A stretch of 52,268 nt of DNA from Clostridium sp. AM30-24. Its GTDB lineage: Bacteria > Bacillota > Clostridia > Lachnospirales > Lachnospiraceae. Positions 9,425 to 19,040 of the stretch are shown piece by piece. A program made the position numbers and the translations under genes. The DNA lies in the NCBI RefSeq assembly GCF_003480435.1, contig NZ_QUJB01000018.1:354-52621 (forward strand), written 5' to 3'. The notes under the pieces were generated by a model that had not been told where the DNA came from, ran no database searches, and worked only from the letters and a program-made list of their open reading frames with translations. How positions within the stretch are numbered: position 1 is the stretch's first letter; each line of letters begins with the position of its first letter.

Positions 9425-9469
9425 ATCCCGCTCAGGCAGACTTTTGGAGCCTTGCCTGGCGGGATTTTT
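9425..9469 (+). terminator. Terminator or attenuator just before the M20 gene
   Basis: ATCCCGC (9425-9431) pairs with GCGGGAT (9459-9465), extended by AGGCA/TGCCT, and five T follow. It ends only 16 bases before the start codon at 9486, next to the ribosome site, so it either ends the ABC operon or controls read-through into the amidohydrolase. Confidence 0.8.
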
Positions 9470-9485
9470 GAAAGGAGAACATGAC

Positions 9486-10949
9486 ATGTCAGCATCCAAA
9501 CAGACAGCATTCGATTATATCGACGAGAAATCAGGAGTGATCACCGACGTATCCGATAAGATCTGGGACTATGCGGAGCTTTCCCTGAGAGAGTACAAAT
9601 CCGGTGAACTTTACGCAAAGGTATTAAAAGAAGAAGGATTTACTGTCGAACATCCCTTTGACAACATTGAGACTGCATTCCGCGCTTCCTACGGTTCCGG
9701 AAAGCCGGTGATCGGTATTCTGGCTGAGTATGATGCTCTGACAGGTCTTTCCCAGATCGCCGGATCTGAGACCAGAAAAGAGCTTGTCGCAGACGGAAAC
9801 GGCCACGGCTGCGGCCACAACCTTTTAGGTGCGGGTTCCATGGCTGCGGCTTTTGCTATAAAAAAATATCTGGAAGAAAAAGGTGAGGGAAGCGGTAAAG
9901 TGATCCTTTACGGCTGCCCTGGTGAGGAAGGTGCCGCTACAAAAGCATTTATGGCAAGAGACGGCGTGTTCGCGGAGTGCGACGCGGCTCTTACCTGGCA
10001 TCCGGGCAATGTGAATCAGGTCACTTCCGGTACCTGCAACACCTGTATCCAGACAGAGTATAAGTTTACCGGTGTTGCCTCCCATGCGGCGGGCGCACCG
10101 GACAAGGGACGTTCTGCCCTCGACGCGGTGGAGCTTATGAACATTGGCGTCCAGTTCTTAAGAGAGCATATGCCGGACAGCGCGAGGATCCATTACTCCA
10201 TCACAGATGCCGGTGGAGATTCTCCGAACGTGGTACAGCCGAAGGCACAGGTCCTCTATATGGTCCGCTCCATCTGGGTAAAGGACGCGCTGGAGCTTCA
10301 GGAGAGAGTCGACCGTATTGCTCTTGCGGCATCCATGATGACAGATACAAAGATGGAGAAGAAGTTTATCGACGGCTGCTCCAATACCGTTCCGAACAAG
10401 GTCCTGGAGTCCCTTATGTGGGATAACTTCAATGATCTCGGTGTCTGCCATTACACGGAAGAAGAATTAAAGTACGCGAAAGCCCTCTACGATTCCGTTG
10501 AGATGAAGTCTGATAAGCTTCCGGGAGATGCGACGGAGGACAGCAGCGATATCTACGAATATGTTGATGAGAAGTCCAAACACGGCACAACACCGATGAA
10601 TGAGTTCCTTGTCCCGTATCTCTACTATGAGAAACCGAGAATGGGATCCACGGATGTCGGTGATGTGAGCTGGTGCATTCCGACGGCGCAGATCAATACT
10701 TCCACATTCCCGGCACAGGCACCGGGACATTCCTGGCAGAATGTCTCCTGTGGACGTACATCCATTGCCCACAAGAATATGCTGTTAGCGGGAAAGGTCA
10801 TCGCGGCTACCGCGATCGATCTCATGGAGAAGCCGGATGTTTTACAGGCAGCGAAGGACGAGTTCAACAAGAAGATGAAACGTTATGGCGGCTATACCTG
10901 CCCGGTTCCGCAGGGCGCAGTTCCGGTCATCCCGGGTGAGAAGATGTAA
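9486..10949 (+). CDS. M20 family amidohydrolase, AbgB-like
   Basis: A 487-residue zinc peptidase-like hydrolase that aligns along its length with E. coli AbgB (481 residues), the p-aminobenzoyl-glutamate hydrolase subunit. Relatives cleave N-acyl or aromatic amino acid conjugates in the cytosol. The metal-binding segment GHGCGHNLLG lies near residue 107, CPGEEG near 145 holds the catalytic glutamates, and TWHP follows at about 177. ASHAAGAPDKGRSALDA starts the dimerisation domain, and GRTSIAHK is near the end. I chose ATG 9486, with AAAGGAGA ahead; an upstream TTG in frame runs through the terminator. It follows an amino acid importer, which may bring in its substrate (inference). No AbgA-like partner is next to it. 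Confidence 0.88.
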   Translation: MSASKQTAFDYIDEKSGVITDVSDKIWDYAELSLREYKSGELYAKVLKEEGFTVEHPFDNIETAFRASYGSGKPVIGILAEYDALTGLSQIAGSETRKELVADGNGHGCGHNLLGAGSMAAAFAIKKYLEEKGEGSGKVILYGCPGEEGAATKAFMARDGVFAECDAALTWHPGNVNQVTSGTCNTCIQTEYKFTGVASHAAGAPDKGRSALDAVELMNIGVQFLREHMPDSARIHYSITDAGGDSPNVVQPKAQVLYMVRSIWVKDALELQERVDRIALAASMMTDTKMEKKFIDGCSNTVPNKVLESLMWDNFNDLGVCHYTEEELKYAKALYDSVEMKSDKLPGDATEDSSDIYEYVDEKSKHGTTPMNEFLVPYLYYEKPRMGSTDVGDVSWCIPTAQINTSTFPAQAPGHSWQNVSCGRTSIAHKNMLLAGKVIAATAIDLMEKPDVLQAAKDEFNKKMKRYGGYTCPVPQGAVPVIPGEKM

Positions 10950-10998
10950 GAGGCGACATGGCGGAGTCTCTGAAAGAAAAAGAATAGAATGACTGTAA

Positions 10999-11060
10999 GT
11001 CCGGCAGGACAGGGGAAGGCGGAGATACTCTGCAAAAGACCTGGCCTGCCGGGCTGTTTT
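10999..11060 (+). terminator. Terminator of the amidohydrolase gene
   Basis: GTCCGGCAGG (10999-11008) pairs with CCTGCCGGGC (11045-11054) with one wobble, with a loop of about 36 bases and then TGTTTTAT. Confidence 0.75.
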
Positions 11061-11132
11061 ATCTCAATGGGAGCTGAACGAAAAAATTTCAGAAATTTTA
11101 CATATTTTTCAGTAAAAGGACAGGAATCGTGG

Positions 11133-11173
11133 TTCTAAAATGCCTTAAAATATGATATACTATAAAAGTATAT
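11133..11173 (+). promoter_or_regulatory. Promoter of the dgt-dnaG-rpoD operon with an inverted repeat
   Basis: TTCTAA (11133-11138), 17 bases, TATACT (11156-11161). A perfect 7/7 inverted repeat, ATATACT/AGTATAT (11155-11161 and 11167-11173), covers the -10 box and the start site. It could bind a repressor or form a small 5' hairpin. Confidence 0.55.
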
Positions 11174-11242
11174 TCTTAGGACGGAGAACAAATGTACGCC
11201 CGTGGGAATGACGGGCTGCGCCGGAAAAGGAGGCGGTCAGGT

Positions 11243-12250
11243 ATGAATATCAGGGAAACGATGGAACAGTGGGAACGCCAGAATCTGAGTCCTTACGCGT
11301 CGTTAAGCAGTGAGACGCTGGGGCGTGACCGGGAGGAACCGCTCTGCGATATCCGCCCTGCCTATCAGCGTGATCGTGACCGGATCCTGCACAGCAAGTC
11401 ATTCCGGCGCCTGAAAGACAAGACCCAGGTTTTCCTCGCTCCGGAAGGGGACCACTACCGGACGAGACTGACCCATACGTTAGAGGTATCCCAGATCGCG
11501 AGAACGATCGCAAAGGCACTCCGGATGAATGAGTCCCTGACTGAGGCGATCGCCTTGGGGCATGATCTCGGCCACACGCCTTTCGGACATGCGGGGGAAT
11601 ACATATTGAATGAGATCTGCGAGGACGGATTCGCCCACTATAAGCAGAGCGTCCGGGTGGTGGAGATCCTGGAAAAAAAGGGACAGGGGTTGAACCTCAC
11701 AAAGGAAGTCCGCGACGGAATGTTAAATCACAGAACGTCCGGAAATCCGGCGACCATGGAGGGAAAGATCGTGCGGTTCTCCGATAAAATCGCATACATC
11801 AATCATGATATCGACGACGCGATCCGCGGAAAGATCATTACCGAGCGGGATATTCCGAGAGAATACGCGGATGTACTTGGGGATACCGTAAAGGACCGCC
11901 TGAATATCATGATCCATGATATTATTAATAACAGTATGGACAAGCCGTCGATCTTTATGTCCCCGGACGTAGAGCGGGCCATGCGGGGCTTGAGGGAATG
12001 GATGTTTGAACATGTGTACCGCAATCCTGCCGCAAAGGGCGAGGAGGGAAGAGCTCAGCAGCTGATCGTGACACTTTACGAATACTACCTGAAGCATGTG
12101 GACGAGCTGCCGGAAGAGTACCTGGCGATGATGGAGCTTCGCGGGGAGAAGAGAGAGCGGGTCGTCTGTGATTATATTGCCGGGATGAGCGACGGATATG
12201 CCATCGACCGGTTTGAAGAATTATTTGTACCGAAAGGCTGGAATGTCTGA
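11243..12250 (+). CDS. dgt: Deoxyguanosinetriphosphate triphosphohydrolase (dGTPase-like)
   Basis: A 335-residue HD-domain enzyme that splits dNTPs, classically dGTP, to the deoxynucleoside and triphosphate. The metal site is visible: His in RLTHTLEV, then HD in GHDLGHTPFGH, and a later Asp in SDKIAYINHDID. The family N-terminus (SPYASLSSETLGRDR, DIRPAYQRDRDRILHSKSFRRL) is intact. I start it at ATG 11243, behind AAAAGGAGG at good spacing. An ATG at 11192 in frame would add 17 residues that are not typical of the family. It opens the macromolecular synthesis operon ahead of dnaG and rpoD, an order common in Clostridia. Confidence 0.92.
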   Translation: MNIRETMEQWERQNLSPYASLSSETLGRDREEPLCDIRPAYQRDRDRILHSKSFRRLKDKTQVFLAPEGDHYRTRLTHTLEVSQIARTIAKALRMNESLTEAIALGHDLGHTPFGHAGEYILNEICEDGFAHYKQSVRVVEILEKKGQGLNLTKEVRDGMLNHRTSGNPATMEGKIVRFSDKIAYINHDIDDAIRGKIITERDIPREYADVLGDTVKDRLNIMIHDIINNSMDKPSIFMSPDVERAMRGLREWMFEHVYRNPAAKGEEGRAQQLIVTLYEYYLKHVDELPEEYLAMMELRGEKRERVVCDYIAGMSDGYAIDRFEELFVPKGWNV

Positions 12251-12326
12251 GAGACGGATCCGGCGGATCTGCGAGGAAAGTGCAGAGCGGTTTTGCGGAA
12301 AATACATATCGCGGGAGGGATGAAGC

Positions 12327-14093
12327 GTGTATTACCCGGAAGAAGTGATCGAGGAAGTACGAACAAGAAATGACATCGTGGACATCGTGTCCCAGTATGT
12401 GAATTTAAAGAAAAAGGGCGCAAACTATTTCGGATTGTGCCCGTTTCATAATGAGAAATCCCCGTCCTTTTCCGTTTCACCGGGAAAGCAGATGTATTAC
12501 TGCTTCGGATGCGGAGCAGGCGGAAATGTCATCACCTTTGTGATGGAATATGAAAATTATACCTTCGTGGAAGCTGTGAAGATGCTGGCGGACCGGGCGG
12601 GGATCGCCCTGCCGGAGGTGGAATACTCAAAGGAGGCGAGAGCTCAGGCGGACCTGAAAAATACGCTCCTTGAGATCAACCGTCTTGCGGCGAACTTCTT
12701 TTATTATCAGTTAAAGCAGCCGTCAGGAAAGGTCGGATATGACTATTTTAAGGAGAAACGCCGTCTGACGGACGATACGATCCGCCACTTCGGTCTTGGG
12801 TATTCCAGTAAGGTGCCGGATGACCTTTACCGGTATATGAGGTCGAAGGGATACAACGACGATATTTTAAAAGAGACAGGTCTTTTCTTTATCGATGAGA
12901 GGGGAGCCAGAGATAAATTCTGGAACCGTGTCATGTTCCCGATCTTAGACGTCAATAACCGTGTCATCGGTTTCGGCGGCCGTGTAATGGGGGACGGGGA
13001 GCCGAAATATTTAAACTCCCCGGAGACGAAGATCTTTGATAAGAGCCGGAATCTCTACGGACTTAATTTCGCGAGAACGTCCAGGGCGAAATATATGCTG
13101 ATCTGTGAAGGCTATGTGGACGTGATCGCTATGCATCAGGCCGGATTTACGAACGCTGTGGCATCTCTGGGGACCGCGTTTACGTCCCAGCACGCGATGC
13201 TTTTAAAGCGCTACACGGATCAGGTAGTCCTGACCTACGACAGCGATGGGGCGGGAGTGAAGGCGGCGCTCCGCGCGATTCCGATCTTAAAAGAGGTTGG
13301 AATGTCCATCAAGGTTTTGAATATGAAGCCCTATAAGGACCCGGACGAGTTTATCAAGAATCTTGGGAAAGAGGAATTCCAGAAGCGGATCGACAATGCC
13401 GTCGGAAGCTTTATGTTTGAAATCTCCGTGATCCGGAGCCAGTACAACATGCAGGACCCGGAGTCGAAGACAGGGTTTTATAACGCCATCGCGAAGAAGC
13501 TTCTGGAATTTCCGGAAAAGCTGGAGCGTGATAATTACACGGAAGCCGTTGCAAGGGAGTATATGATCCCGGAGACGGATCTCAAAAACCTCGTGAACTC
13601 CATGGGCGGACTCATCGGAGTGACCACAAGGGAGCGGGAGTACGATAAGGAGCGGACCCGCCAGAAAAAGGAGAAGGAGGACGGGATCCGGAAGTCCCAG
13701 AGACTGCTTCTCACCTGGCTCATCGAGCGTCCGCAGCTTTTCGAAAAGATCCGCGGTATTATCACGCCGGAGGATTTTGACGACGAGCTTTACAGAGAAG
13801 CGGCATCTATGGTCTTCGATGAATATGAAAAAACAGGAAGCGTGAACCCCGCGCAGATCCTGAATCATTTTATCGAGGGCGAGGAACAATACAGGGAAGT
13901 GGCGGCCTTATTCCACGCGAGTCTCAGCGAGTCCTTAAATAATGAGGAACAGAGGAGAGCGCTCTCGGAAACCGTCAAAAAGATAAAGAAACACAGTCTG
14001 GAGGTAAAGGGAAAAACAGCAGATATCAGAGAGTTGCAGGAAATCATCAGGCAGCAGTCAGCGCTGGCTGCCCTGAATATCACACTTGACTGA
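12327..14093 (+). CDS. dnaG: DNA primase
   Basis: A 588-residue primase that lays RNA primers at the replication fork and binds the DnaB helicase. The CHC2 zinc ribbon is complete (Cys38, His41, Cys59, Cys62). The catalytic core has the EGYVDV Toprim motif near residue 258 and the DSDGAG metal motif (YDSDGAG, near residue 308). The C-terminal 150 residues are the helicase-binding part. The start is GTG 12327 with GGGAGGG upstream. It sits 76 bases after dgt and 59 before rpoD, in one operon. Confidence 0.96.
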   Translation: MYYPEEVIEEVRTRNDIVDIVSQYVNLKKKGANYFGLCPFHNEKSPSFSVSPGKQMYYCFGCGAGGNVITFVMEYENYTFVEAVKMLADRAGIALPEVEYSKEARAQADLKNTLLEINRLAANFFYYQLKQPSGKVGYDYFKEKRRLTDDTIRHFGLGYSSKVPDDLYRYMRSKGYNDDILKETGLFFIDERGARDKFWNRVMFPILDVNNRVIGFGGRVMGDGEPKYLNSPETKIFDKSRNLYGLNFARTSRAKYMLICEGYVDVIAMHQAGFTNAVASLGTAFTSQHAMLLKRYTDQVVLTYDSDGAGVKAALRAIPILKEVGMSIKVLNMKPYKDPDEFIKNLGKEEFQKRIDNAVGSFMFEISVIRSQYNMQDPESKTGFYNAIAKKLLEFPEKLERDNYTEAVAREYMIPETDLKNLVNSMGGLIGVTTREREYDKERTRQKKEKEDGIRKSQRLLLTWLIERPQLFEKIRGIITPEDFDDELYREAASMVFDEYEKTGSVNPAQILNHFIEGEEQYREVAALFHASLSESLNNEEQRRALSETVKKIKKHSLEVKGKTADIRELQEIIRQQSALAALNITLD

Positions 14094-14152
14094 GAGAAGC
14101 AGAAGCCGAAAGGCAGACACGAGGAACGTCAGGTGCCGGGAAGGATGGAATT

Positions 14153-15277
14153 ATGGAGGAAAAGACACTTACATTTGAAGAGAAGTTATCAAAACTTCTG
14201 GAACTCGCAAAAAGTAAAAAGAACGTCCTTGATGAAAAGGAAGTTCTGGATGCCTTTGCGGGGGAAGAACTGACACCCGAGAAGCTGGACCGCATATACG
14301 ACTTCCTGGATAAAAAACATGTCGACATCTTAAAAATGTCGAACGATGATGATATGGATCCGGATCTGTTTTCGGAGGATGAAGATGCAGATCCGGAGGA
14401 TGAGATTGATGTGGAGCATATCGATCTCTCCGTACCGGAGGGGATCGGTGTAGATGATCCGGTCCGGATGTACTTAAAAGAGATCGGAAAAGTGCCGCTG
14501 CTTTCCCCGGATGAGGAGATCGAACTGGCAAAGAAGATCGAACTCGGTGACGAGGAGGCAAAGAAGAAGCTTGCGGAGTCGAACCTGCGTCTTGTGGTGA
14601 GTATCGCAAAACGGTATGCCGGACGGGGCATGCAGCTGCTCGACCTGATCCAGGAGGGAAATCTTGGACTCATTAAGGCAGTCGAGAAGTTTGATTACAG
14701 GAAAGGCTATAAATTCAGCACCTACGCGACCTGGTGGATCCGTCAGGCGATCACCCGCGCCATTGCGGATCAGGCGAGAACGATCCGGATTCCGGTACAC
14801 ATGGTGGAGACCATCAACCGTCTTGTGCGGACCCAGAGACAGTTAGTCCAGAAGCTTGGCCGTGAGGCAACACCGGAGGAGCTCGCGAAGGAGCTCGATA
14901 TGCCGGTGGAACGTGTCCGTGAGATCATGAAGATCTCTCAGGATCCGGTGTCCTTAGAGACTCCGATCGGCGAGGAGGAGGACAGCCACCTCGGGGACTT
15001 TATCCAGGATAATAATGTGGAAGTTCCGGCGGATGCCGCGACCTACACGCTGCTCCACGAACAGCTGATGGATGTGCTGTCAACGCTCACTGAGAGGGAA
15101 CAGAAAGTGCTGCGCCTCAGATTTGGCCTGGATGACGGAAGACCGAGGACTCTGGAGGAGGTCGGAAGACAGTTCAACGTGACGAGGGAGCGGATCCGCC
15201 AGATCGAGGCGAAGGCCCTTAGAAAACTGCGCCATCCGAGCAGGAGTAAGATCTTGAAAGATTATCTGGATGAGTAA
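14153..15277 (+). CDS. rpoD: Primary RNA polymerase sigma factor (sigma-A)
   Basis: A 374-residue housekeeping sigma factor. Region 1.1 occupies the first 90 residues, followed by an acidic stretch. Region 1.2 contains [16 protein letters not shown]. Region 2 has the core-binding [10 protein letters not shown] and the -10 recognition segment [13 protein letters not shown]. Region 3 follows, and region 4 ([34 protein letters not shown]) binds the -35 box and ends close to the C-terminus. This matches the TTGACA/TATAAT-like promoters seen across the window. The start is ATG 14153 after AAGGATGGA. Confidence 0.97.
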   Translation: MEEKTLTFEEKLSKLLELAKSKKNVLDEKEVLDAFAGEELTPEKLDRIYDFLDKKHVDILKMSNDDDMDPDLFSEDEDADPEDEIDVEHIDLSVPEGIGVDDPVRMYLKEIGKVPLLSPDEEIELAKKIELGDEEAKKKLAESNLRLVVSIAKRYAGRGMQLLDLIQEGNLGLIKAVEKFDYRKGYKFSTYATWWIRQAITRAIADQARTIRIPVHMVETINRLVRTQRQLVQKLGREATPEELAKELDMPVERVREIMKISQDPVSLETPIGEEEDSHLGDFIQDNNVEVPADAATYTLLHEQLMDVLSTLTEREQKVLRLRFGLDDGRPRTLEEVGRQFNVTRERIRQIEAKALRKLRHPSRSKILKDYLDE

Positions 15278-15432
15278 AAAGATATGGGAAGCAGGAAAAG
15301 ATCTGTGCAGGAAAAGGCAGTCAGGGATGGCCTGTCTGTGTGCTCCGGGGCGAAGTTAAACTGCCGGGAAATACAAAAAGGCGGCTGCGAAATCGAAAAG
15401 CAGTCGTGTTAAAGAGAAATGGAGAAATCAAT

Positions 15433-16179
15433 ATGAAATTATCAGAACGCCTGGAGCTGGTGCTCTCGTTTGTGGAACCTGGGGAGTCCGCGGCAGACGT
15501 TGGGACGGACCACGGACATGTTCCGGTGGAGCTTGTCAGGAGAGCGATCGTGAAGAAGGCCGTGGCTATGGATGTGCGGAAAGGCCCGTTATCCAGGGCG
15601 ACGGAGAATATTGCCCTGGCTGGACTTGCGGATAAGATCGAGACGAGACTTTCTGACGGTGTCGCAAAACTTCAGCCCGGTGAGGCTGATTCTGTCGTGA
15701 TCGCGGGAATGGGCGGCGAGCTGATCATTAAGATCCTGGAGAACGGAAGACATATGTGGGATTCGGTAAAGCAGTGGGTCTTATCGCCGCAGTCGGAGAT
15801 CTTTAAGGTCAGAAGATGGCTTTTTGAGAACGGTTTTGTGATCCGGAAGGAAGATATGGTCCTTGAAGACGGGAAGTTTTATACGGTGATGGATGTGCGG
15901 AGAGAGAAAGACGCAGATTCTGAGGGGAAAACAGTGGATCCGGATGTTTTAAGCCTTTCTGAGGACAGCCGTATGCTCTACGGCGATTATCTGATCCGGA
16001 CGAAGAACCCGGTTCTTCTTACATATCTGAAGGAGGAAGAGGCGAAGATTCTGCGGTTCATCGGTGATCTTTCCGCGAAGGCGGGAGATTCCGGGCGGGC
16101 GGCAGAACGGCTTTCCGAGTTGAAATTACAGTTAAAAGAAAATCAGGAGGTACAGCATGAAATGCAGGGAGATCATTGA
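15433..16179 (+). CDS. trmK: tRNA (adenine-N1) methyltransferase, TrmK family
   Basis: A 248-residue class I SAM-dependent methyltransferase. TrmK proteins make m1A22 in bacterial tRNA. The SAM-binding motif AADVGTDHGHVPVEL lies at about residues 19-33, and VVIAGMGGELI near 95 is the family's second signature. I chose ATG 15433, with GGAG eight bases upstream; an earlier ATG at 15340 in frame lacks a good site and adds a basic tail unlike the family. It overlaps the next gene by 23 bases. The rpoD-trmK-nif3 order is conserved in Firmicutes. Confidence 0.9.
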   Translation: MKLSERLELVLSFVEPGESAADVGTDHGHVPVELVRRAIVKKAVAMDVRKGPLSRATENIALAGLADKIETRLSDGVAKLQPGEADSVVIAGMGGELIIKILENGRHMWDSVKQWVLSPQSEIFKVRRWLFENGFVIRKEDMVLEDGKFYTVMDVRREKDADSEGKTVDPDVLSLSEDSRMLYGDYLIRTKNPVLLTYLKEEEAKILRFIGDLSAKAGDSGRAAERLSELKLQLKENQEVQHEMQGDH

Positions 16180-16957
16180 AATCTTAGAGGCGCTTGCGCC
16201 GAAGTCCTGTGCCTGTGACTGGGATAATCCGGGACTTTTAGCGGGGCGGATCGACAAGGACGTGAAGAAGATCCTTTTGACGCTGGATGCGGATGATGCG
16301 GCGGTGGAGCGGGCGAAGGAGATCGGGGCAGATATGCTGTTAAGCCATCATCCGCTGATCTTTAAGCCGGTGAAGCATGTTTCGGACGAGGATTTTATTG
16401 GAAGACGGCTTGTGTCCCTGATCCAGTCGGATGTGTCATACTATGCGATGCATACAAATTTTGATTCGGCGCCGGGGTGCATGGCGGATATTGTGGCGGA
16501 CTGGTTGAATTTTACCGATCAGAAGCCGCTGGAGGCCATGGGAGAGATTTCCGGGACGGAGTACGGAATCGGTAAGACAGGATCGTTGAAAGTGCCTATG
16601 AAGGGCTTGGAGCTCGCGAGAGAGGTTAAGAACCGGTTTGGACTTCCGTTTGTGACCGTTTATGGAAGTGAGCTGTATGAGGATGCTCCGGTTGTGAAGG
16701 CGGCTACCTGCCCGGGGGCAGGTGGAAGTGAGCTTAAGGAGGCGCTTAAGGCGGGTGCTCAGGCGTTTATCACCGGGGATATCAGTCACCATGAGGGAAT
16801 CGACGCGGCAGCCCAGGGGATGATGATCATTGACGCGGGTCATTATGGTCTGGAGCATATCTTTATGGATTTTATGGAAGGTTTTTTGAAGGAGAAGCTG
16901 CCTGCTGATATTGAGGTCGTGAAGATGGCGGTGAAGTTTCCTGCGGTCGTTGTGTAG
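16157..16957 (+). CDS. Nif3-like dinuclear metal-binding protein
   Basis: A 266-residue protein of the NIF3/YqfO family, hexamers with a two-metal site. Metal ligands are visible: the LSHHPLIFK His pair (about residues 64-65), DN in CDWDNPGL, and HxxLE near the C-terminus (GHYGLEHIF). The precise role is debated; GTP cyclohydrolase-related activity has been proposed for some members. It lacks the central inserted CutA-like domain of longer homologues. The start ATG 16157 has CAGGAGG upstream and lies within the end of trmK, so translation is coupled. Confidence 0.9.
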   Translation: MKCREIIEILEALAPKSCACDWDNPGLLAGRIDKDVKKILLTLDADDAAVERAKEIGADMLLSHHPLIFKPVKHVSDEDFIGRRLVSLIQSDVSYYAMHTNFDSAPGCMADIVADWLNFTDQKPLEAMGEISGTEYGIGKTGSLKVPMKGLELAREVKNRFGLPFVTVYGSELYEDAPVVKAATCPGAGGSELKEALKAGAQAFITGDISHHEGIDAAAQGMMIIDAGHYGLEHIFMDFMEGFLKEKLPADIEVVKMAVKFPAVVV

Positions 16958-16975
16958 GTAATTGGCTTCGGGGAC

Positions 16976-17180
16976 GCACCGGTCAGCCTCCGCCCCCGGG
17001 CTGAGATGATTTTCGGGGAGGTTTCTCTAAGCTTGCATGCGAATGCTAAGGGCGGAGAAAAGGTGACACAACTCGCTTCGCTCAGACAAGTGTCACCTTT
17101 CCTCCAACGCATTCACCTGCGAGCTAAGAGGAAGCCAATCCCCGAAAAACAGGCGCCCGGGATCGGAGGCTGACCGGTGC
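16976..17180. repeat. 205-bp nested inverted repeat (cruciform element)
   Basis: The element is an almost complete palindrome. The outer 17-bp arms are perfect complements (16976-16992 and 17164-17180, GCACCGGTCAGCCTCCG). Inside are CCCGGGC/GCCCGGG, TTTTCGGGGA/TCCCCGAAAA (17010-17019 and 17139-17148), a 22-bp pair with 18 matches (17025-17046 and 17109-17130), and a central hairpin AAAGGTGACAC/GTGTCACCTTT (17059-17069 and 17090-17100) with GGAG/CTCC. It contains no gene and no T-run. It may be a MITE-like or REP-like repeat or a very stable RNA. It fills most of the gap between nif3 and the kinase gene. Confidence 0.85.
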
Positions 17181-17253
17181 TATAGATCGAAGTGAAATGG
17201 CTGTTGCTGATGTTGTGAATGTCATCAGCGGAGAGGTTGTGTGAGGTGGTTTT

Positions 17254-18909
17254 ATGGCAGTTGTAAAGGTGAATGGAATCGAAAAAACGTATCCGGAGGG
17301 AACAACCTATCTGGAGATCGCGAGAGATTTTCAGGATCAATATGAGAATGATATCCTGCTTGTGCGGGTCAATGGAAAGCTCAGGGAGCTTGAAAAGACT
17401 CTGTCGGGGGATTCTGAGATTTCTTTTATCACAGCGAAGGAAAACGCAGGTTATAAGACTTATGAGCGCAGTGCGATCTTTCTGATGCTGAAGGCGTTTT
17501 ACGAGGTGGTTCCGAGAGAGAAGATCAGGAAGATCCAGATCGACTTTGCGCTGGGAAACGGTATTTATGGAGAACTTGTCGGGGATATTCCGGTGGACGA
17601 GAAGCTGCTGACTTCAGTGAAGGTACATATGGAGAAACTTAGGGACGCAGCGATCCCGGTGAAAAAGCGGAGTGTCAATACAGATGACGCGGTGGAGCTT
17701 TTTGGAAAGCATGGGATGCATGATAAGGAGCAGCTGTTCCAGTATCGTCGTGCATCGCGGGTGAATATTTACAGTATCGGAGAGTTTGAGGACTATTTTT
17801 ATGGATATATGGTTCCGGACACAAGTTATGTGAAGTATTTTGACCTTGTTCCGTGTCATGCGGGATTTTTGCTCCTGCTTCCGGTGAAAACGGATCCGAA
17901 ACATGTGGAGCATCCGGCGATCCGGGAGAAGCTGTTTTCAATCCTGCATTCTTCCTACCGCTGGAGTGACAGCCTGGAGGTACCGAACGTCGGCGCATTA
18001 AATAAGATGATCGTGGACGGCAGAGGGCAGGATCTGATCCTGATGCAGGAGGCGCTGCAGGAGAAAAATATCGGTCAGGTTGCTGAGAAGGCAGTGAAGG
18101 ATCCGGACCGCAGGATCGTGATGATCGCGGGACCGTCTTCGTCCGGTAAGACGACCTTCAGCCACAGGCTTTCAACTCAGTTTGCGGCGCTGGGATACAA
18201 CCCGCATCCGATCTCCGTGGACAACTATTTCCGCAACCGGGAAGAGTATCCGCTTGACGAGAACGGGCAGCCGGACTTTGAGGCACTTGGATGCGTGGAT
18301 ATTCCGCAGTTTAATGAGGATATGAACGCTCTGCTCTCTGGTAAGACCATCGAACTTCCACGGTTTAACTTTAAAACCGGTAAGAGGGAATACAAAGGCG
18401 AAATGCTGAAGCTTGGAAAGAAGGATATTCTCGTCATCGAGGGCATCCACTGCCTAAATGACGCGATGTCCTCAGAACTTCCGAAGGACAGTAAATTTAA
18501 GATCTACATCAGCGCCCTGACCCAGTTGAATGTGGATGAGCACAACCGGATCCCGACAACTGACGGACGACTGATCCGCCGGATGGTGCGGGACGCGAGA
18601 ACAAGAGGAACCTCCGCGTTAGAGACGATCGAGCGCTGGCCGTCGGTGCGCCGCGGCGAGGACAAGAATATCTTCCCGTACCAGGAGAGCGCCGATGTGA
18701 TGTTCAACTCCGCGCTTGTGTATGAGCTTGCGGTATTGAAGCTCTATGCGGAACCGCTGCTCTTCAATATCCCGAGAGACCGGGAAGAGTATGATGAGGC
18801 GAAACGGCTTCTCAAATTCCTGGACTATTTCCTTGCCATCGACAGTGATGTGATCCCGAAGACTTCGATTCTCAGGGAGTTTATCGGGGGAAGCTGCCTG
18901 AACGTGTAG
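17254..18909 (+). CDS. TGS-domain nucleoside (uridine) kinase-like protein
   Basis: A 551-residue two-part protein. The N-terminus (about residues 1-60) is a TGS domain starting VNGIEKTYPEGTTYLEIA, followed by a region related to the second editing-like domain of threonyl-tRNA synthetase. The C-terminal 260 residues are a P-loop kinase of the phosphoribulokinase/uridine kinase family, with GPSSSGKTTF near residue 294, SVDNYF, and VIEGIHCLND. The family is annotated as uridine kinase or nucleoside kinase; the true substrate is not certain. The start is ATG 17254 behind GAGGTGG. It is followed by rnpB and likely has its own transcript, because the 205-bp palindrome precedes it. Confidence 0.85.
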   Translation: MAVVKVNGIEKTYPEGTTYLEIARDFQDQYENDILLVRVNGKLRELEKTLSGDSEISFITAKENAGYKTYERSAIFLMLKAFYEVVPREKIRKIQIDFALGNGIYGELVGDIPVDEKLLTSVKVHMEKLRDAAIPVKKRSVNTDDAVELFGKHGMHDKEQLFQYRRASRVNIYSIGEFEDYFYGYMVPDTSYVKYFDLVPCHAGFLLLLPVKTDPKHVEHPAIREKLFSILHSSYRWSDSLEVPNVGALNKMIVDGRGQDLILMQEALQEKNIGQVAEKAVKDPDRRIVMIAGPSSSGKTTFSHRLSTQFAALGYNPHPISVDNYFRNREEYPLDENGQPDFEALGCVDIPQFNEDMNALLSGKTIELPRFNFKTGKREYKGEMLKLGKKDILVIEGIHCLNDAMSSELPKDSKFKIYISALTQLNVDEHNRIPTTDGRLIRRMVRDARTRGTSALETIERWPSVRRGEDKNIFPYQESADVMFNSALVYELAVLKLYAEPLLFNIPRDREEYDEAKRLLKFLDYFLAIDSDVIPKTSILREFIGGSCLNV

Positions 18910-19004
18910 CTGTATTCGTTTTTTCTGTGGTATTTTCATAGGAGTGTGCATCCATATGGACATTATCTGTAAAAGCCGTAACGAAAAAAATATAAACACA
19001 CGTC

Positions 19005-19033
19005 TGGACATCAAAATAAATATATGCTAAAAT
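19005..19033 (+). promoter_or_regulatory. Promoter of rnpB
   Basis: TGGACA (19005-19010), 17 bases, TAAAAT (19028-19033). The RNA would begin at about 19041, exactly where the P1 stem of RNase P starts. Confidence 0.8.
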
Positions 19034-19040
19034 AAACAAG

